From positions 62,001 to 126,000 of the forward strand of contig NZ_JMQI01000014.1 of NCBI RefSeq assembly GCF_000695625.1: DNA of 64,000 nucleotides. The letters are read 5' to 3'. Positions 39,233 to 47,092 of the stretch are shown one piece after another. Source of the stretch: Amycolatopsis rifamycinica (GTDB lineage: Bacteria; Actinomycetota; Actinomycetes; Mycobacteriales; Pseudonocardiaceae). The stretch's first letter is position 1, and each line of letters opens with the position of its first letter. The position numbers were made by a program, and so were the translations under genes. The notes under the pieces were generated by a model. It made no database searches. It was not told the DNA's origin and saw only the letters and a program-made list of their open reading frames with translations.

Positions 39233-40488
39233 CAGTACTCCTTCTTCGGCGTGGCCTGGCGGCGCGGGTTGAACACCCAGCCGCGCAGGAGCAGGAACCG
39301 GAGCACCGTGGCGGCGAGGTTCGCCAGCACCAGCACGACCAGCTCCAGGACGAGGCCGGGGGTGGTGGATCCGTTGAGCAGGGCCAGTGAGCCGCTGGTG
39401 AGCGCGAGCCCGAGGCCGAACACGATCAGCCCTTCGAACTGGTGCCGCCCGGCGCCGGCGCGGCCGCGGATGCCGAACGTGAGCCGCCGGTTCAGCGCCG
39501 TGTTGCCGATCGCCGTCACCAGCAGCGCGGCGAAGTTGGCCGGCTGCGCGCCGACGACCGTGCGCAGCAGCAGGAACAGCACGAGGTAGGCGAGCGTGCT
39601 GCTGACGCCGATCGCGGCGAACCGCACCAGCTGCGTCACCAGCCGCGGCGGCACGCCGGGCGCGTCGACCCCGATCGGCTGCCTGCCGAGCTGCTCGCGC
39701 AGCCTGCTGACCGGGATTTCCCCGGTGAAGGTGGCCTTGGTGACGCGGGCGATGCCCTTGAGGTCCTCGGTGGCGGTCCTCAGGATGTTGACCGACGAGT
39801 CCGGGTCGTCGACCCAGTCGACGGGCACCTCGTGGATGCGCAACCCGGCGCGCTGGGCCAGGACGAGCAGTTCGGTGTCGAAGAACCAGCCGGTGTCCAC
39901 GACGTGCGGCAGCAGTTCGCGGGCGACGTCGGCGCGGATGGCCTTGAAGCCGCACTGCGCGTCGCTGAACTTGGCGGCGAGCGTCGAGCGGAGGATCAGG
40001 TTGTAGCAGCGGGAAATGAACTCGCGCTTCGGGCCCCGCACGACTCGCGCCCCCCGGGCGAGCCTGCTGCCGATGGCGAGGTCGGAGTGCCCGGACAGCA
40101 ACGGCGCGACGAGCGGCCCGAGCGCGGCGAGATCGGTGGAGAGATCGACGTCCATGTAGGCGAGCACGGCGGCGTCGGAGGCCTGCCACACGGCGTTGAG
40201 CGCGCGGCCGCGGCCCTTCTCGTCGAGGTGGTGGACCGCGACTTCCGGGAATTCGCGGGCGAGTCGTTCGGCCACCTGCAGCGTCGTGTCGGTGCTCGCG
40301 TTGTCGGCGACGGTGATCCGGTACGGGTAGGAGACGTGCTCGGCCAGGTGCGCGTGCAGCCGGCGGATGCACGGTTCGAGGTCGGTCTCTTCGTTGTAGA
40401 CCGGGATGACGACGTCGAGAACGGGCTGCGGGCCGGCCAGGTCGACCGGGACGGTCCCGGGCCGCGATGCGGGGGCGGTGGCTGTCAT
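39232..40488 (-). CDS. Bifunctional GT2 glycosyltransferase/GtrA-like flippase
   Basis: A 418-residue fusion. Residues about 27-265 are a GT2 polyprenyl-phosphate glycosyltransferase (DVVIPVYNEETDL, VADNASTD, the DxD-like LAYMDVDLSTD and QCGFKAIR). Residues about 285-405 form a GtrA domain with four helices (FAAIGVSSTLAYLVLFLLLR). The enzyme probably makes a polyprenyl-phosphate sugar and GtrA helps move it across the membrane to the GT39 enzyme encoded next. The ATG at 40488 is the start of the operon. This gene order is a standard cell-envelope glycan decoration unit. Confidence 0.92.
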   Translation of the reverse strand: MTATAPASRPGTVPVDLAGPQPVLDVVIPVYNEETDLEPCIRRLHAHLAEHVSYPYRITVADNASTDTTLQVAERLAREFPEVAVHHLDEKGRGRALNAVWQASDAAVLAYMDVDLSTDLAALGPLVAPLLSGHSDLAIGSRLARGARVVRGPKREFISRCYNLILRSTLAAKFSDAQCGFKAIRADVARELLPHVVDTGWFFDTELLVLAQRAGLRIHEVPVDWVDDPDSSVNILRTATEDLKGIARVTKATFTGEIPVSRLREQLGRQPIGVDAPGVPPRLVTQLVRFAAIGVSSTLAYLVLFLLLRTVVGAQPANFAALLVTAIGNTALNRRLTFGIRGRAGAGRHQFEGLIVFGLGLALTSGSLALLNGSTTPGLVLELVVLVLANLAATVLRFLLLRGWVFNPRRQATPKKEY

Positions 40489-40581
40489 GCCCCCACGATC
40501 GCGGCCGCCGCTTTGGTGATCGTGTGTTCTCTCTGTGCGGTTCCTGTGCGGTGCCCGGCACGCGGCCGGGCACCGGCGGAC

Positions 40582-41154
40582 TCAGCTGTGCGCCCGCAGC
40601 GGCACGACCTCACCGGGCGACGCGGCCCGGCTCGGCTCGCGCCTGAACGCGGAGGTGCAGATCGTCAGCGTCACCAGAGCCCCGTACTTCGGGTGGCGGT
40701 CGACGTAGATCTCGGCGGCGAAGCAGGCGTCCGCCAAGAGGTCACGCCGGGAGTGGATCTGCTCGAACCCGATGCCCGCCGGGCAGAACAGCGAGACCAC
40801 GACGTCGCCGTCGACCGGGCGGGTCCAGAGGATCGCCGGCCTGCGGCCGTCCACCGTGCAGATGCGGGCGCCCGCGAAGGCCGAGCGGAGCCGGTGCTGC
40901 ACGACGATCGCGCGCAGCCGCCCACGCAGGTGACGGCGGGCGGCGCGCCAGTAGAAGATCCAGTTGAACGCCACCACCAGTGCGACGACGGACCAGATCG
41001 GCCCCAGCCAGCGGACGAGGCTGATCACGGCGTAGGGCAGGAGGGTCACGGCGAAGATTTCGTAGCGCCAGTGGTAGAGCCGCAGCAGCGGGTTGGGCCG
41101 CTTGACGGGGGCCAGCTGCCGGGCCAGTTCTGGGACGTGGTTGTCGTGGGTCAT
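40582..41154 (-). CDS. LYHWR-family membrane protein, copy A
   Basis: A 190-residue protein of unknown family. It has two hydrophobic helices at about 32-50 and 54-72 after the motif LLRLYHWRYEIFAVTLLPYAV, then a basic helix (RAARRHLRGRLRAI) and a soluble alpha/beta region with RRPAILW, DGDVVVSLF, EIYVDRHPKYGALVTLTI and the C-terminus EVVPLRAHS. A paralogue at 45441-46061 shares these motifs. The ATG overlaps the stop of the upstream DnaJ-type zinc-finger gene (ATGA), so the two are coupled. The conserved RHPKY and PLRAHS blocks suggest a specific partner or ligand; the role is unknown. Confidence 0.85.
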   Translation of the reverse strand: MTHDNHVPELARQLAPVKRPNPLLRLYHWRYEIFAVTLLPYAVISLVRWLGPIWSVVALVVAFNWIFYWRAARRHLRGRLRAIVVQHRLRSAFAGARICTVDGRRPAILWTRPVDGDVVVSLFCPAGIGFEQIHSRRDLLADACFAAEIYVDRHPKYGALVTLTICTSAFRREPSRAASPGEVVPLRAHS

Positions 41155-41474
41155 GACCGTGCTCCTTCGCAGCCGTCGGCGACCGGGACGGCGGTCGCGG
41201 GCGCCCGGCGGACGACTCCCGTGCCGGCGCAGGCCGGGCAAGCCGCGCCGTCGGTGAGGCTGAGCCCGTGGCCGCCGCACGAGGTGCAGGCGTGCACGGT
41301 GTCCCAGCGGGGATCGCGGTAGACGCGGGTGCCTCGGGCCCCGCGGCGAACCTCCCAGCCGCGCGCTTCGGCGCGGGCGTCTTCCTCGGTGGCGAACAGC
41401 CAGGCGCCGAGGCGGTCGAGCAGGCGGTCGAACCAACCACGTTGGCCGGACGTAGGTAGGTTGTGGTCTTGCAT
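41151..41474 (-). CDS. DnaJ-type zinc-finger small protein
   Basis: A 107-residue protein with one pair of DnaJ-like CxxCxGxG repeats: CTSCGGHG at about 63 and CPACAGTG at about 79, forming one zinc site. There is no J domain. The N-terminal part has WFDRLLDRLGAWLFATEEDARAEA, a possible amphipathic helix. The ATG at 41474 heads the minus-strand operon, which reads away from the XRE gene at 41811; the operator between them could serve both. It is coupled to LYHWR copy A. Possibly a chaperone-like or adaptor protein; function unknown. Confidence 0.75.
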   Translation of the reverse strand: MQDHNLPTSGQRGWFDRLLDRLGAWLFATEEDARAEARGWEVRRGARGTRVYRDPRWDTVHACTSCGGHGLSLTDGAACPACAGTGVVRRAPATAVPVADGCEGARS

Positions 41475-41739
41475 CGTGACACCCCCGGAGCGAACGCACG
41501 GACTCGGACGGCCGACCCGGCAGGGTCGTCCACGGGCGGCTCGGGGAGGCCGCCGGGCACCTTCCGTGGTGCCCCAGCTGCGCGTGGTCGTGACCGATAC
41601 GGCGAAACGGGTGGGCCACGAGCTGGGGAGGCAACCCGTTCGGGCGAGTCGTGCCAAGTCCGCACCGAGGAAGAGTCAGGGATGAGATAAGGTGCGCTCT
41701 GTGTCCACATATTGTCACCTCCCTACGTCTGCCTACCTG

Positions 41740-41772
41740 AGTAGGTAAGGCTGGTGCCGAATGCTTACCTAC
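41740..41772. promoter_or_regulatory. Operator of module A, shared motif with module B
   Basis: GTAGGTAAG (41740-41748) and CTTACCTAC (41764-41772) are perfect 9-bp inverted arms with a 15-nt spacer; an additional CCTACCTG half-site is at 41731-41738. The -10-like TACATT at 41770-41775 overlaps the right arm. The same CTTACCTAC and CCTACCTG words occur at 47905-47916 before the second XRE gene. Confidence 0.65.
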
Positions 41773-41810
41773 ATTCTAGAGCGACCGCGCCGCGGCCGAT
41801 AGGTACTGAT

Positions 41811-43037
41811 GTGGTAACGGTGACGGCCGAGGACGTGGGCGCCGAACTGCGGCGGCTGCGCAAGGTGGCCGGTCAGACCCAGGCGGACGTGGCCCGGATC
41901 GTGGGCGTGAGCCGGGCCAACCTGACCCAGTGGGAGACCGGCCGCTACCTGCCGTCGGCGGAGAACGCCCGGCTGCTCGACGACCACTTCCGGGCCGCGA
42001 ACGCGCTGGTGGAGCTGGCGGAAGCGGCGCGGTCGCCGGGCCAGGCGTCGGCCGGGGTCCTCTCGACGGGCGGGTCCCTGCTCGAAGTCTTCCGGCGGGC
42101 GGGGGCCGCGCTCGCGCAGGAGCTGATCCGCGACGAGAACGGTCGCGCGGTCGGCTGGCGGCACAACCTCCAGAAGCGGGGCAAGCACACGACGCTCGCC
42201 ACCGCCTACGGGATCAGCGCCATGGTCGTGTTGGGTGAGCCCTACATCGACCTACATGCCGTGGTCCGGGACCTCTACGCCAAGCGGACCGTCTTCGGCT
42301 GGCAAGGCCGGTCGGAGGGCCGTCGCCCGGAGGTCACGGCGGCGGTCGTGGACGCGCTGTCGCAGACCAGCACCATCCTCTCGGCGGAAGAGGGCCTCGA
42401 AAGCCTCGAGCACTCGCTCGACGACTACAGCCGGACACGGCCTTTCCTGCTTGCCGCCGCCTTGCGCACCTCGGTCCGGCTCGCGCCGGACGCCCCGCTG
42501 ACCCGGCGCCTGACGGACGACCTCCTCGCGGCCCGGCTCGACTTCGGCGGCGTCCCGCTTTGGGGCGAAAAGAAGGAACCTCGCCTGGTGGCGCCCGAGC
42601 CCTCGACGGCGCACACCGCCCGGGCCGTCGTGGCCCTGCGGGCTCTCCTGCGCGCCGGCGACGACCGCGCCGACGTCCGGGAGGCCGTCGAGGTCGGCAC
42701 GAAGTGGCTCGTCGATCGGACCCACCCCGACGACGGGATCATGGAAGACCTGGCCCTGCCCCAGCCCGGGGGGCGGGAACCCGTCCGGGTGAACATCAAG
42801 CATTTCACCTCCGCATGGGTCGTCCAGGCACTGGCCGAGGCACCGCAGGTGCCGGCGGCCCGGCTGAGCCGCGCGCTCAGCTCCCTGTGGGAACGCTACG
42901 AAGCCGGCGTCGGCTTGTGGGCCTGGGGCAGCGGTGACCTCCCCATCTGGATGACCCTCGACGCCGTGACGGCGCTGCGCTCGGCAGCGCTGGTTTTCGC
43001 GGCACCTCCCTTCCTTCCCCCTGCGGCCGCAGAATAG
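41811..43037 (+). CDS. XRE-type HTH protein with alpha-toroid-like C-terminal domain
   Basis: About 408 residues. The N-terminal HTH-XRE domain is at about residues 8-65 (LRRLRKVAGQTQADVARIVGVSRANLTQWETGRYLPS pattern). The long C-terminal part includes KRGKHTTLATAYGISAMVVLG, TARAVVALRALLR, and LSSLWERYEAGVGLWAWGSGDLPIWMTLDAVTAL, which recall alpha/alpha-toroid (prenyltransferase/squalene-cyclase-like) repeats. GTG 41811 was chosen because an upstream GTG at 41754 falls inside the operator; GTG 41820 is also possible. It heads a four-gene operon and probably regulates it through the operator upstream. The C-terminal domain may sense a ligand or be an effector. Confidence 0.75.
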   Translation: MVTVTAEDVGAELRRLRKVAGQTQADVARIVGVSRANLTQWETGRYLPSAENARLLDDHFRAANALVELAEAARSPGQASAGVLSTGGSLLEVFRRAGAALAQELIRDENGRAVGWRHNLQKRGKHTTLATAYGISAMVVLGEPYIDLHAVVRDLYAKRTVFGWQGRSEGRRPEVTAAVVDALSQTSTILSAEEGLESLEHSLDDYSRTRPFLLAAALRTSVRLAPDAPLTRRLTDDLLAARLDFGGVPLWGEKKEPRLVAPEPSTAHTARAVVALRALLRAGDDRADVREAVEVGTKWLVDRTHPDDGIMEDLALPQPGGREPVRVNIKHFTSAWVVQALAEAPQVPAARLSRALSSLWERYEAGVGLWAWGSGDLPIWMTLDAVTALRSAALVFAAPPFLPPAAAE

Positions 43038-43053
43038 AGAAGCCCCTCCCACG

Positions 43054-43803
43054 ATGAGCACGACACCGAGGGTCGTCGCCGACGACCACGACTTCCCGCG
43101 ACAGCTCGCGGAAGCACTGCGCGGCACCGGGTCCCAGCCCCGGCTGACCGAGCTCGCCGCGGCGGCCGAGTACGTCCGCACCGCCCGTGACGCGTTCGCC
43201 GCGTGGCTGCGCGACCTGGCTGCCGACGACGCGGCGGTCGCCGAGATCGCGAAACGCTCGTACTGGCATCCGAACGGCTTCGCGAAGATCGTCCTCCACA
43301 CCGGCGTCGAGCCGGAGTTCCGCGTCCGCCTGCACGTCTGGCCACGCAGCGATACGCCGTCCCGTGGCGAGAGCAACCCGCACAGCCACCGCTGGGAGTT
43401 CGCCTCGCACGTCCTGGCCGGAACCGGGATGCACATGGTCGAGTTCGAAGAGACGGCCGAGGGCGGCAAGCCCTTCCGGCGGTACCGCTACGGCACCGAC
43501 CCCGCGAACCCGGCGGCCCTGACCGCCGACGGCGAGGTGCGGCTCAAACGCCGGGCGGTACCGCACGTGCAGGGCGGCGACGTCTACACCTGCGACACCG
43601 CGATCGTGCACACGGTGCGGCCCATCGACGCCGGGCTCACCGCGACGGTCGTGGTCCAGGGACCCCGGCGGACACCCACCACGGTCGTCTACTGCGAGCC
43701 GGGGGAAAGCGATGACCAGCCCAACTTCGACCTCACGGAGGCCGACTTCCACCAGCTCGTGACCGCCGTGCGGGCGAGCCTGGACAACGGGGGCGCACCA
43801 TGA
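43054..43803 (+). CDS. Cupin-like protein of module A
   Basis: A 249-residue protein. Residues about 65-215 look like a cupin barrel: HTGVEPEFRVRLHVWP, the metal-site-like NPHSHRWEFASHVLAGTG and a late AIVHTVRPIDAGLTATVVVQG. This is reminiscent of cysteine-dioxygenase-type cupins, with His in HSHRWE and HTVRP as possible metal ligands. Substrate unknown. The ATG at 43054 lies 17 nt after the XRE gene; its stop overlaps the next ATG (ATGA), showing translational coupling with the deaminase-like gene. Confidence 0.75.
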   Translation: MSTTPRVVADDHDFPRQLAEALRGTGSQPRLTELAAAAEYVRTARDAFAAWLRDLAADDAAVAEIAKRSYWHPNGFAKIVLHTGVEPEFRVRLHVWPRSDTPSRGESNPHSHRWEFASHVLAGTGMHMVEFEETAEGGKPFRRYRYGTDPANPAALTADGEVRLKRRAVPHVQGGDVYTCDTAIVHTVRPIDAGLTATVVVQGPRRTPTTVVYCEPGESDDQPNFDLTEADFHQLVTAVRASLDNGGAP

Positions 43804-44414
43804 CGTCCGTGGAGCCGCGGAACCGGGTGGGAGAGCGGAGCCGGCCGGGCATTTTGACCGATCGGGCCATCCGGCGCGCCATCGGCACCGGCGAGCTGCG
43901 CGTGGATCCGTTCGATGCCGCGCTGGTGCGGCCGGCCGCACTCAGCCTGCGGCTCGGGCACGAGGCGTTCACGCTGGTGACCTCCGGTCCGGTCGACGTC
44001 GCGGACCGCTCGACCCACCCCGAGCTCGTCGCGAAGGAGCCGGACGGACACGGGCGGCTGAGCGTCGAGCCGGGTGAGGTGGTGCTCGCGCCGACGCTGG
44101 AGAAGATCGGCCTCTCGGGCAACCTGGCCGGCCTCGTCGACGGCACCAGCGACTACGCGCGGCTCGGGATCAGCGTCGTGCTGTGCGGGCAGGTCAGCCC
44201 GGGCTTCGGGCACGAGACGGGCGCAGTGCTCACGCTGGAGATCGTCAACCACCTCCGGCACCCGGTCCTGTTGTATCCCGGCGCGCGCATCTGCAACTTG
44301 ATGCTGTTCGCTTCGACCGGGAGCGAGCGGCCCTACGGCGCCATGCCGCACAACTATTCGAGCGACCACGCGGTGGTCGCGTCTCGATTGGCGGATCATG
44401 TCCGGTACCAGTGA
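43800..44414 (+). CDS. dCTP deaminase/dUTPase-like protein of module A
   Basis: A 204-residue protein similar to the DCD/DUT superfamily. The N-terminus ILTDRAIRRAIGTGELRVDPFD and RPAALSLRLG matches the start of dCTP deaminases. Later GTSDYARLG corresponds to the active-site GKSSLGRLG, keeping the Ser and Arg, and LTLEIVNH keeps the catalytic Glu; YPGARICNLMLF and ERPYGA follow. The residues that confer feedback inhibition differ. It could deaminate a nucleotide or act on a related pyrimidine. Housekeeping Dcd would not be in such an operon, so this is an accessory paralogue. It overlaps both neighbours. Confidence 0.82.
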   Translation: MTSVEPRNRVGERSRPGILTDRAIRRAIGTGELRVDPFDAALVRPAALSLRLGHEAFTLVTSGPVDVADRSTHPELVAKEPDGHGRLSVEPGEVVLAPTLEKIGLSGNLAGLVDGTSDYARLGISVVLCGQVSPGFGHETGAVLTLEIVNHLRHPVLLYPGARICNLMLFASTGSERPYGAMPHNYSSDHAVVASRLADHVRYQ

Positions 44415-45444
44415 GCTGTGCCTCGGCGACCTGGGTGAGCGCGGCATCCAGGAGCACGTCCTGCGGCCGCGCTACGAAGGCACGGAAGGCTTCGGCGACG
44501 ACAGCGCCCTGCTCGGTGCGGTGAACGCCCCCAGCGAGCTCGTCGCGACGACCGACAGCTGTCCGACGCCGCTGGTGAACCTCCTGCGCGAGCCCGACCT
44601 GTACCACGCGGGCTGGCTGCTGGCGACGATCAACCTCTCCGACCTGGCCGCCGCCGGGGCCGAGCCGCTGGGACTGGTCGCCGGCTACACCCTGCCGAAG
44701 ACGACCACGGTCACGTCCTTCGAACGGCTGCTCGACGGCGTCGACGATTGCTGCGCGGCGCACGGCACGAAGGTCGTCGGAGGCGACATCCGGGACGGTG
44801 CCGTGCCGCAGCTGACCGCCACCGCGATCGGCAGGTGCGTTCCGGGCAGCAGGCTGCGGCGGTCCGGAGCCCGCGCCGGGGACCGCCTGCTGCTGGCCGG
44901 ATCCCCCGGCTACCTCTGGGCCGCCGCCCTGCTGGAGACCGGGCAGGCGACGCTCCCGGAGCCGGACCGCTCGGAGGTCTGGCACCGCGCCTGCCGTCCG
45001 ATGGCCCAGCTGAAGGCCGGGCGGGTGCTGGCCGCCACCGGACTCGCGCGGGCGGCGATGGACGTCTCCGACGGCCTGTTCGCCACGGTCCGCTCACTGT
45101 GTGAAGCGAACGGCCTCGGCGCGGCGATCACCGAAGAGTTCACCCTCGACGAACGGCCGGCTTCGGTGGCCCGGCAGTGCGGGTTGACGCCGTTCGCCCT
45201 CGCCCAGACCTGGGGCGACTGGGGTCTCGTCGTCGCGGTCCGGGCCGAGGACGTCGAGGTGGCCACGAAGGCCCTGCGCGGAGAAGGTGTTGCGGCGCAG
45301 GAAATCGGGACACTCACGTCGGACGGCGAGCTCACGAGGGGAACGGCTCCCTGGCGGGGAATCGCCCAGGAGCGGTTCTCGGCCAGTTCCTGGCACGGCG
45401 GCGAACTGTCCACATTGATCACCGACGTGCTGGGCGCGGCTTAG
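44398..45444 (+). CDS. ThiL-like (PurM/AIR synthase-related) kinase of module A
   Basis: A 348-residue protein of the PurM/ThiL ATP-binding superfamily. ThiL landmarks are EGFGDDSALLG (about 30), the metal-binding TTDSCPTPLV (about 51), NLSDLAAAGAEP (about 79), VVGGDIRDG (about 126) and the C-terminal lobe AAMDVSDGLFATV (about 220). It keeps the acidic ATP/Mg residues of thiamine-phosphate kinase but sits in an operon with cupin and deaminase-like genes rather than thiamine genes, so the substrate is probably different. ATG 44398 overlaps the previous gene by 17 nt. It ends the operon and overlaps the convergent LYHWR gene stop by 4 nt. Confidence 0.82.
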   Translation: MSGTSELCLGDLGERGIQEHVLRPRYEGTEGFGDDSALLGAVNAPSELVATTDSCPTPLVNLLREPDLYHAGWLLATINLSDLAAAGAEPLGLVAGYTLPKTTTVTSFERLLDGVDDCCAAHGTKVVGGDIRDGAVPQLTATAIGRCVPGSRLRRSGARAGDRLLLAGSPGYLWAAALLETGQATLPEPDRSEVWHRACRPMAQLKAGRVLAATGLARAAMDVSDGLFATVRSLCEANGLGAAITEEFTLDERPASVARQCGLTPFALAQTWGDWGLVVAVRAEDVEVATKALRGEGVAAQEIGTLTSDGELTRGTAPWRGIAQERFSASSWHGGELSTLITDVLGAA

Positions 45445-46061
45445 CTGTGGGCGCGTAGGGGAACCACGTTGCTCGGGAGCGCCCGGCTCAGTTCTCGCGG
45501 GCCGTCGGTCGGGCTGATGGTCAGCGTCACGAAGCTCGCGTACTTCGGGTGGCGGTCGACGTAGACCGCCGGGACAGAGCACGCCGCGGCGAGGGCGGTG
45601 CGTTGGCGGTGCAACGGCTCGAACGCCTCGCGGCCGAACAGCGACACGACGATGTCACCCCCGCGCGGCCGCGACCACAGGATCGCCGGACGGCGACCGC
45701 CGGGCAGCCGCAGCAGCGGGAACGCCGCGCGCAGCCGGTGCTGGAGCCGGACGGCCCGGATCCGCTCCCGCACCTGGCGCCGCCGCAACACCGCCAGCCC
45801 GAGTGCCGCGGCGAGGGCCACCGACGTCCACAGCGGCCCCGACCACAGCGCGAACGCCACCACGGCGTAGGGCAGCAGCGTCACCACCAGGATTTCCCAC
45901 CGCCAGTGGTAAAGCCGGACGGCGAACGATGCCTGCCTGCTGGTCATTTCCGTGCTCCTTCCGGTGAGCCGGCGACGGAGGACGCCGCCGAAGTGTCGCA
46001 AGAGACGTCCGGCGCCGACGCCCAGCACGAGGGTCGTGACGATCGCCAGGCCGGATGTCAT
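45441..46061 (-). CDS. LYHWR-family membrane protein, copy B
   Basis: A 206-residue protein paralogous to 40582-41154. Shared blocks are RLYHWRWEILVVTLLPYAVV, RRPAILWSRP, GGDIVVSLF, VYVDRHPKYASFVTLTI and the C-terminus NVVPLRAHS. Copy B has an extra N-terminal helix (about residues 3-20, MTSGLAIVTTLVLGVGAG) if started at ATG 46061, which overlaps the upstream stop (ATGA). An internal ATG at 45947, preceded by AAGGAG, would give a 168-residue form lacking it. The extension is kept because its codon third positions are strongly GC-biased. Its stop overlaps that of the ThiL-like gene. Confidence 0.8.
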   Translation of the reverse strand: MTSGLAIVTTLVLGVGAGRLLRHFGGVLRRRLTGRSTEMTSRQASFAVRLYHWRWEILVVTLLPYAVVAFALWSGPLWTSVALAAALGLAVLRRRQVRERIRAVRLQHRLRAAFPLLRLPGGRRPAILWSRPRGGDIVVSLFGREAFEPLHRQRTALAAACSVPAVYVDRHPKYASFVTLTISPTDGPRELSRALPSNVVPLRAHS

Positions 46062-46324
46062 GTCGGAATCCGGTTCTTCGGGGTGGGCTGCCGGTCGCGG
46101 TCGCGGCCCAGCAGCCAGGTCCAGCGCCACGCCGCCCAGAGCGCGACGACGGATCCCAGCAGGACTATCGCGAAAGCCTGGCCCAGCAAGCCTTCGAGGG
46201 GCGCCAGCCGCAACAGCACCAGCAGCGCCCAGACCTGCGAAGCGGTGAACGGGATGACGAGCCAGGCTGCGTAGACGCCCCGGCGCCAGCGGCTGCGGCG
46301 TGGTGCTGTCGCGTACGGTTCCAT
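46058..46324 (-). CDS. Two-helix small membrane protein of module B
   Basis: An 88-residue protein with two hydrophobic helices (about 17-40, VYAAWLVIPFTASQVWALLVLL, and about 48-70, GQAFAIVLLGSVVALWAAW) flanked by basic residues. The first half is Arg-rich. No family is recognised. ATG 46324 has GGAGGAGG 6 nt upstream. Its stop overlaps the start of LYHWR copy B, so the two membrane proteins are coupled, as the DnaJ-type protein is with copy A. Confidence 0.7.
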   Translation of the reverse strand: MEPYATAPRRSRWRRGVYAAWLVIPFTASQVWALLVLLRLAPLEGLLGQAFAIVLLGSVVALWAAWRWTWLLGRDRDRQPTPKNRIPT

Positions 46325-46402
46325 GAGTGCCCTCCTCCTCGGGAATCCAGCAAACCTCCGGCTCGCGCCGGGCTTTGTGTCATCCGGCACAGAGCGCGGG
46401 AT

Positions 46403-47065
46403 TCACCGCGCCAGCCGGCGAAGTTCAGCCGGGCGGTGGATCGTCACCCGTCTCCGGCCGGTGCTGATGACCCCGCGCTGCCGGAGTTCCCGGGTCGCAC
46501 GGGCCCAGGATTCGCGGGACATCGCCGCCGTCATGGCGAGTTCGGCCTGCGTGGCCGGAATGGCGATTTCCACGTGGTCGCCCTGCCGCATGCCGTACTG
46601 GACGGCAAGCTGCATCAGCTGCGCCGCGACGCGACGGATCGCGGAGCCGCCCGTCATTTCGAGCCATTGGCGGCCGACGTCGCGCAGACGCGCGGCCAAC
46701 ACCAGCACGAGCGCCCAGGAGATCTGTGCGTCACCTTGGCACAGTGCCGCGAACCGGCTGCCGGAAACCTCGAGGGCTTCGACGTCCACCAACGCCTCGA
46801 CCGTGGCCGATCGCGAGCGGTCATCGATCGCGGCGAGCTCGCCGACGATGTCACCGGCCCCGCGGACGCCTACGACCACTTCCCGGCCGTCGGGTGTGAC
46901 CTTCGTGATCCGCACATGTCCGGACAGCAGCATCAGCACGTTCCTCGCCGGATCGCCTTCGCGGCAGAGCCGGTCGGCCCGGCGGAAAGTCCGCGGGGTG
47001 GCCAGCGCGTCCAGCGCCTCGCGGCCGTCATCGCCCAGCAGGGCCAGAAATCCGTCGCCGTGCAT
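46403..47065 (-). CDS. Crp/Fnr family transcriptional regulator
   Basis: A 220-residue protein. Residues about 5-120 are a cyclic-nucleotide-binding-type beta-barrel with CREGDPARNVLMLLSGHVRIT and GAGDIVGELAAIDDRSRSATVEAL; the phosphate-binding cassette GELA...RSATV is close to cAMP-binding proteins. Residues about 145-215 form the winged HTH with TQAELAMTAAMSRESWARATRELRQRG. It may bind a nucleotide. ATG 47065 has GGGGAGG upstream. It lies 27 nt after the cyclase-like gene and 78 nt before the small membrane protein, all in the same direction. Confidence 0.9.
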   Translation of the reverse strand: MHGDGFLALLGDDGREALDALATPRTFRRADRLCREGDPARNVLMLLSGHVRITKVTPDGREVVVGVRGAGDIVGELAAIDDRSRSATVEALVDVEALEVSGSRFAALCQGDAQISWALVLVLAARLRDVGRQWLEMTGGSAIRRVAAQLMQLAVQYGMRQGDHVEIAIPATQAELAMTAAMSRESWARATRELRQRGVISTGRRRVTIHRPAELRRLAR

Positions 47066-47092
47066 TCGCGTGCCACCTCCCCAGGGGCTCGG

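Noticed and set aside
38126..39589. Plus-strand frame opposite the GT39/GT2 genes
   Set aside because: Arg/Gln/His-rich shadow with no recognisable domain; the minus-strand frames are membrane glycosyltransferases.
41754..41810. Upstream GTG (41754) as start of the module A XRE protein
   Set aside because: It lies inside the inverted-repeat operator and the extra residues (MPNAYLHSRATAPRP) are unlike an XRE N-terminus.
43800..44414. Calling the deaminase-like gene the housekeeping dcd and the next gene thiL
   Set aside because: Motifs fit the superfamilies but the operon context, missing feedback residues and overlapping accessory genes argue against housekeeping roles, so no symbols were given.
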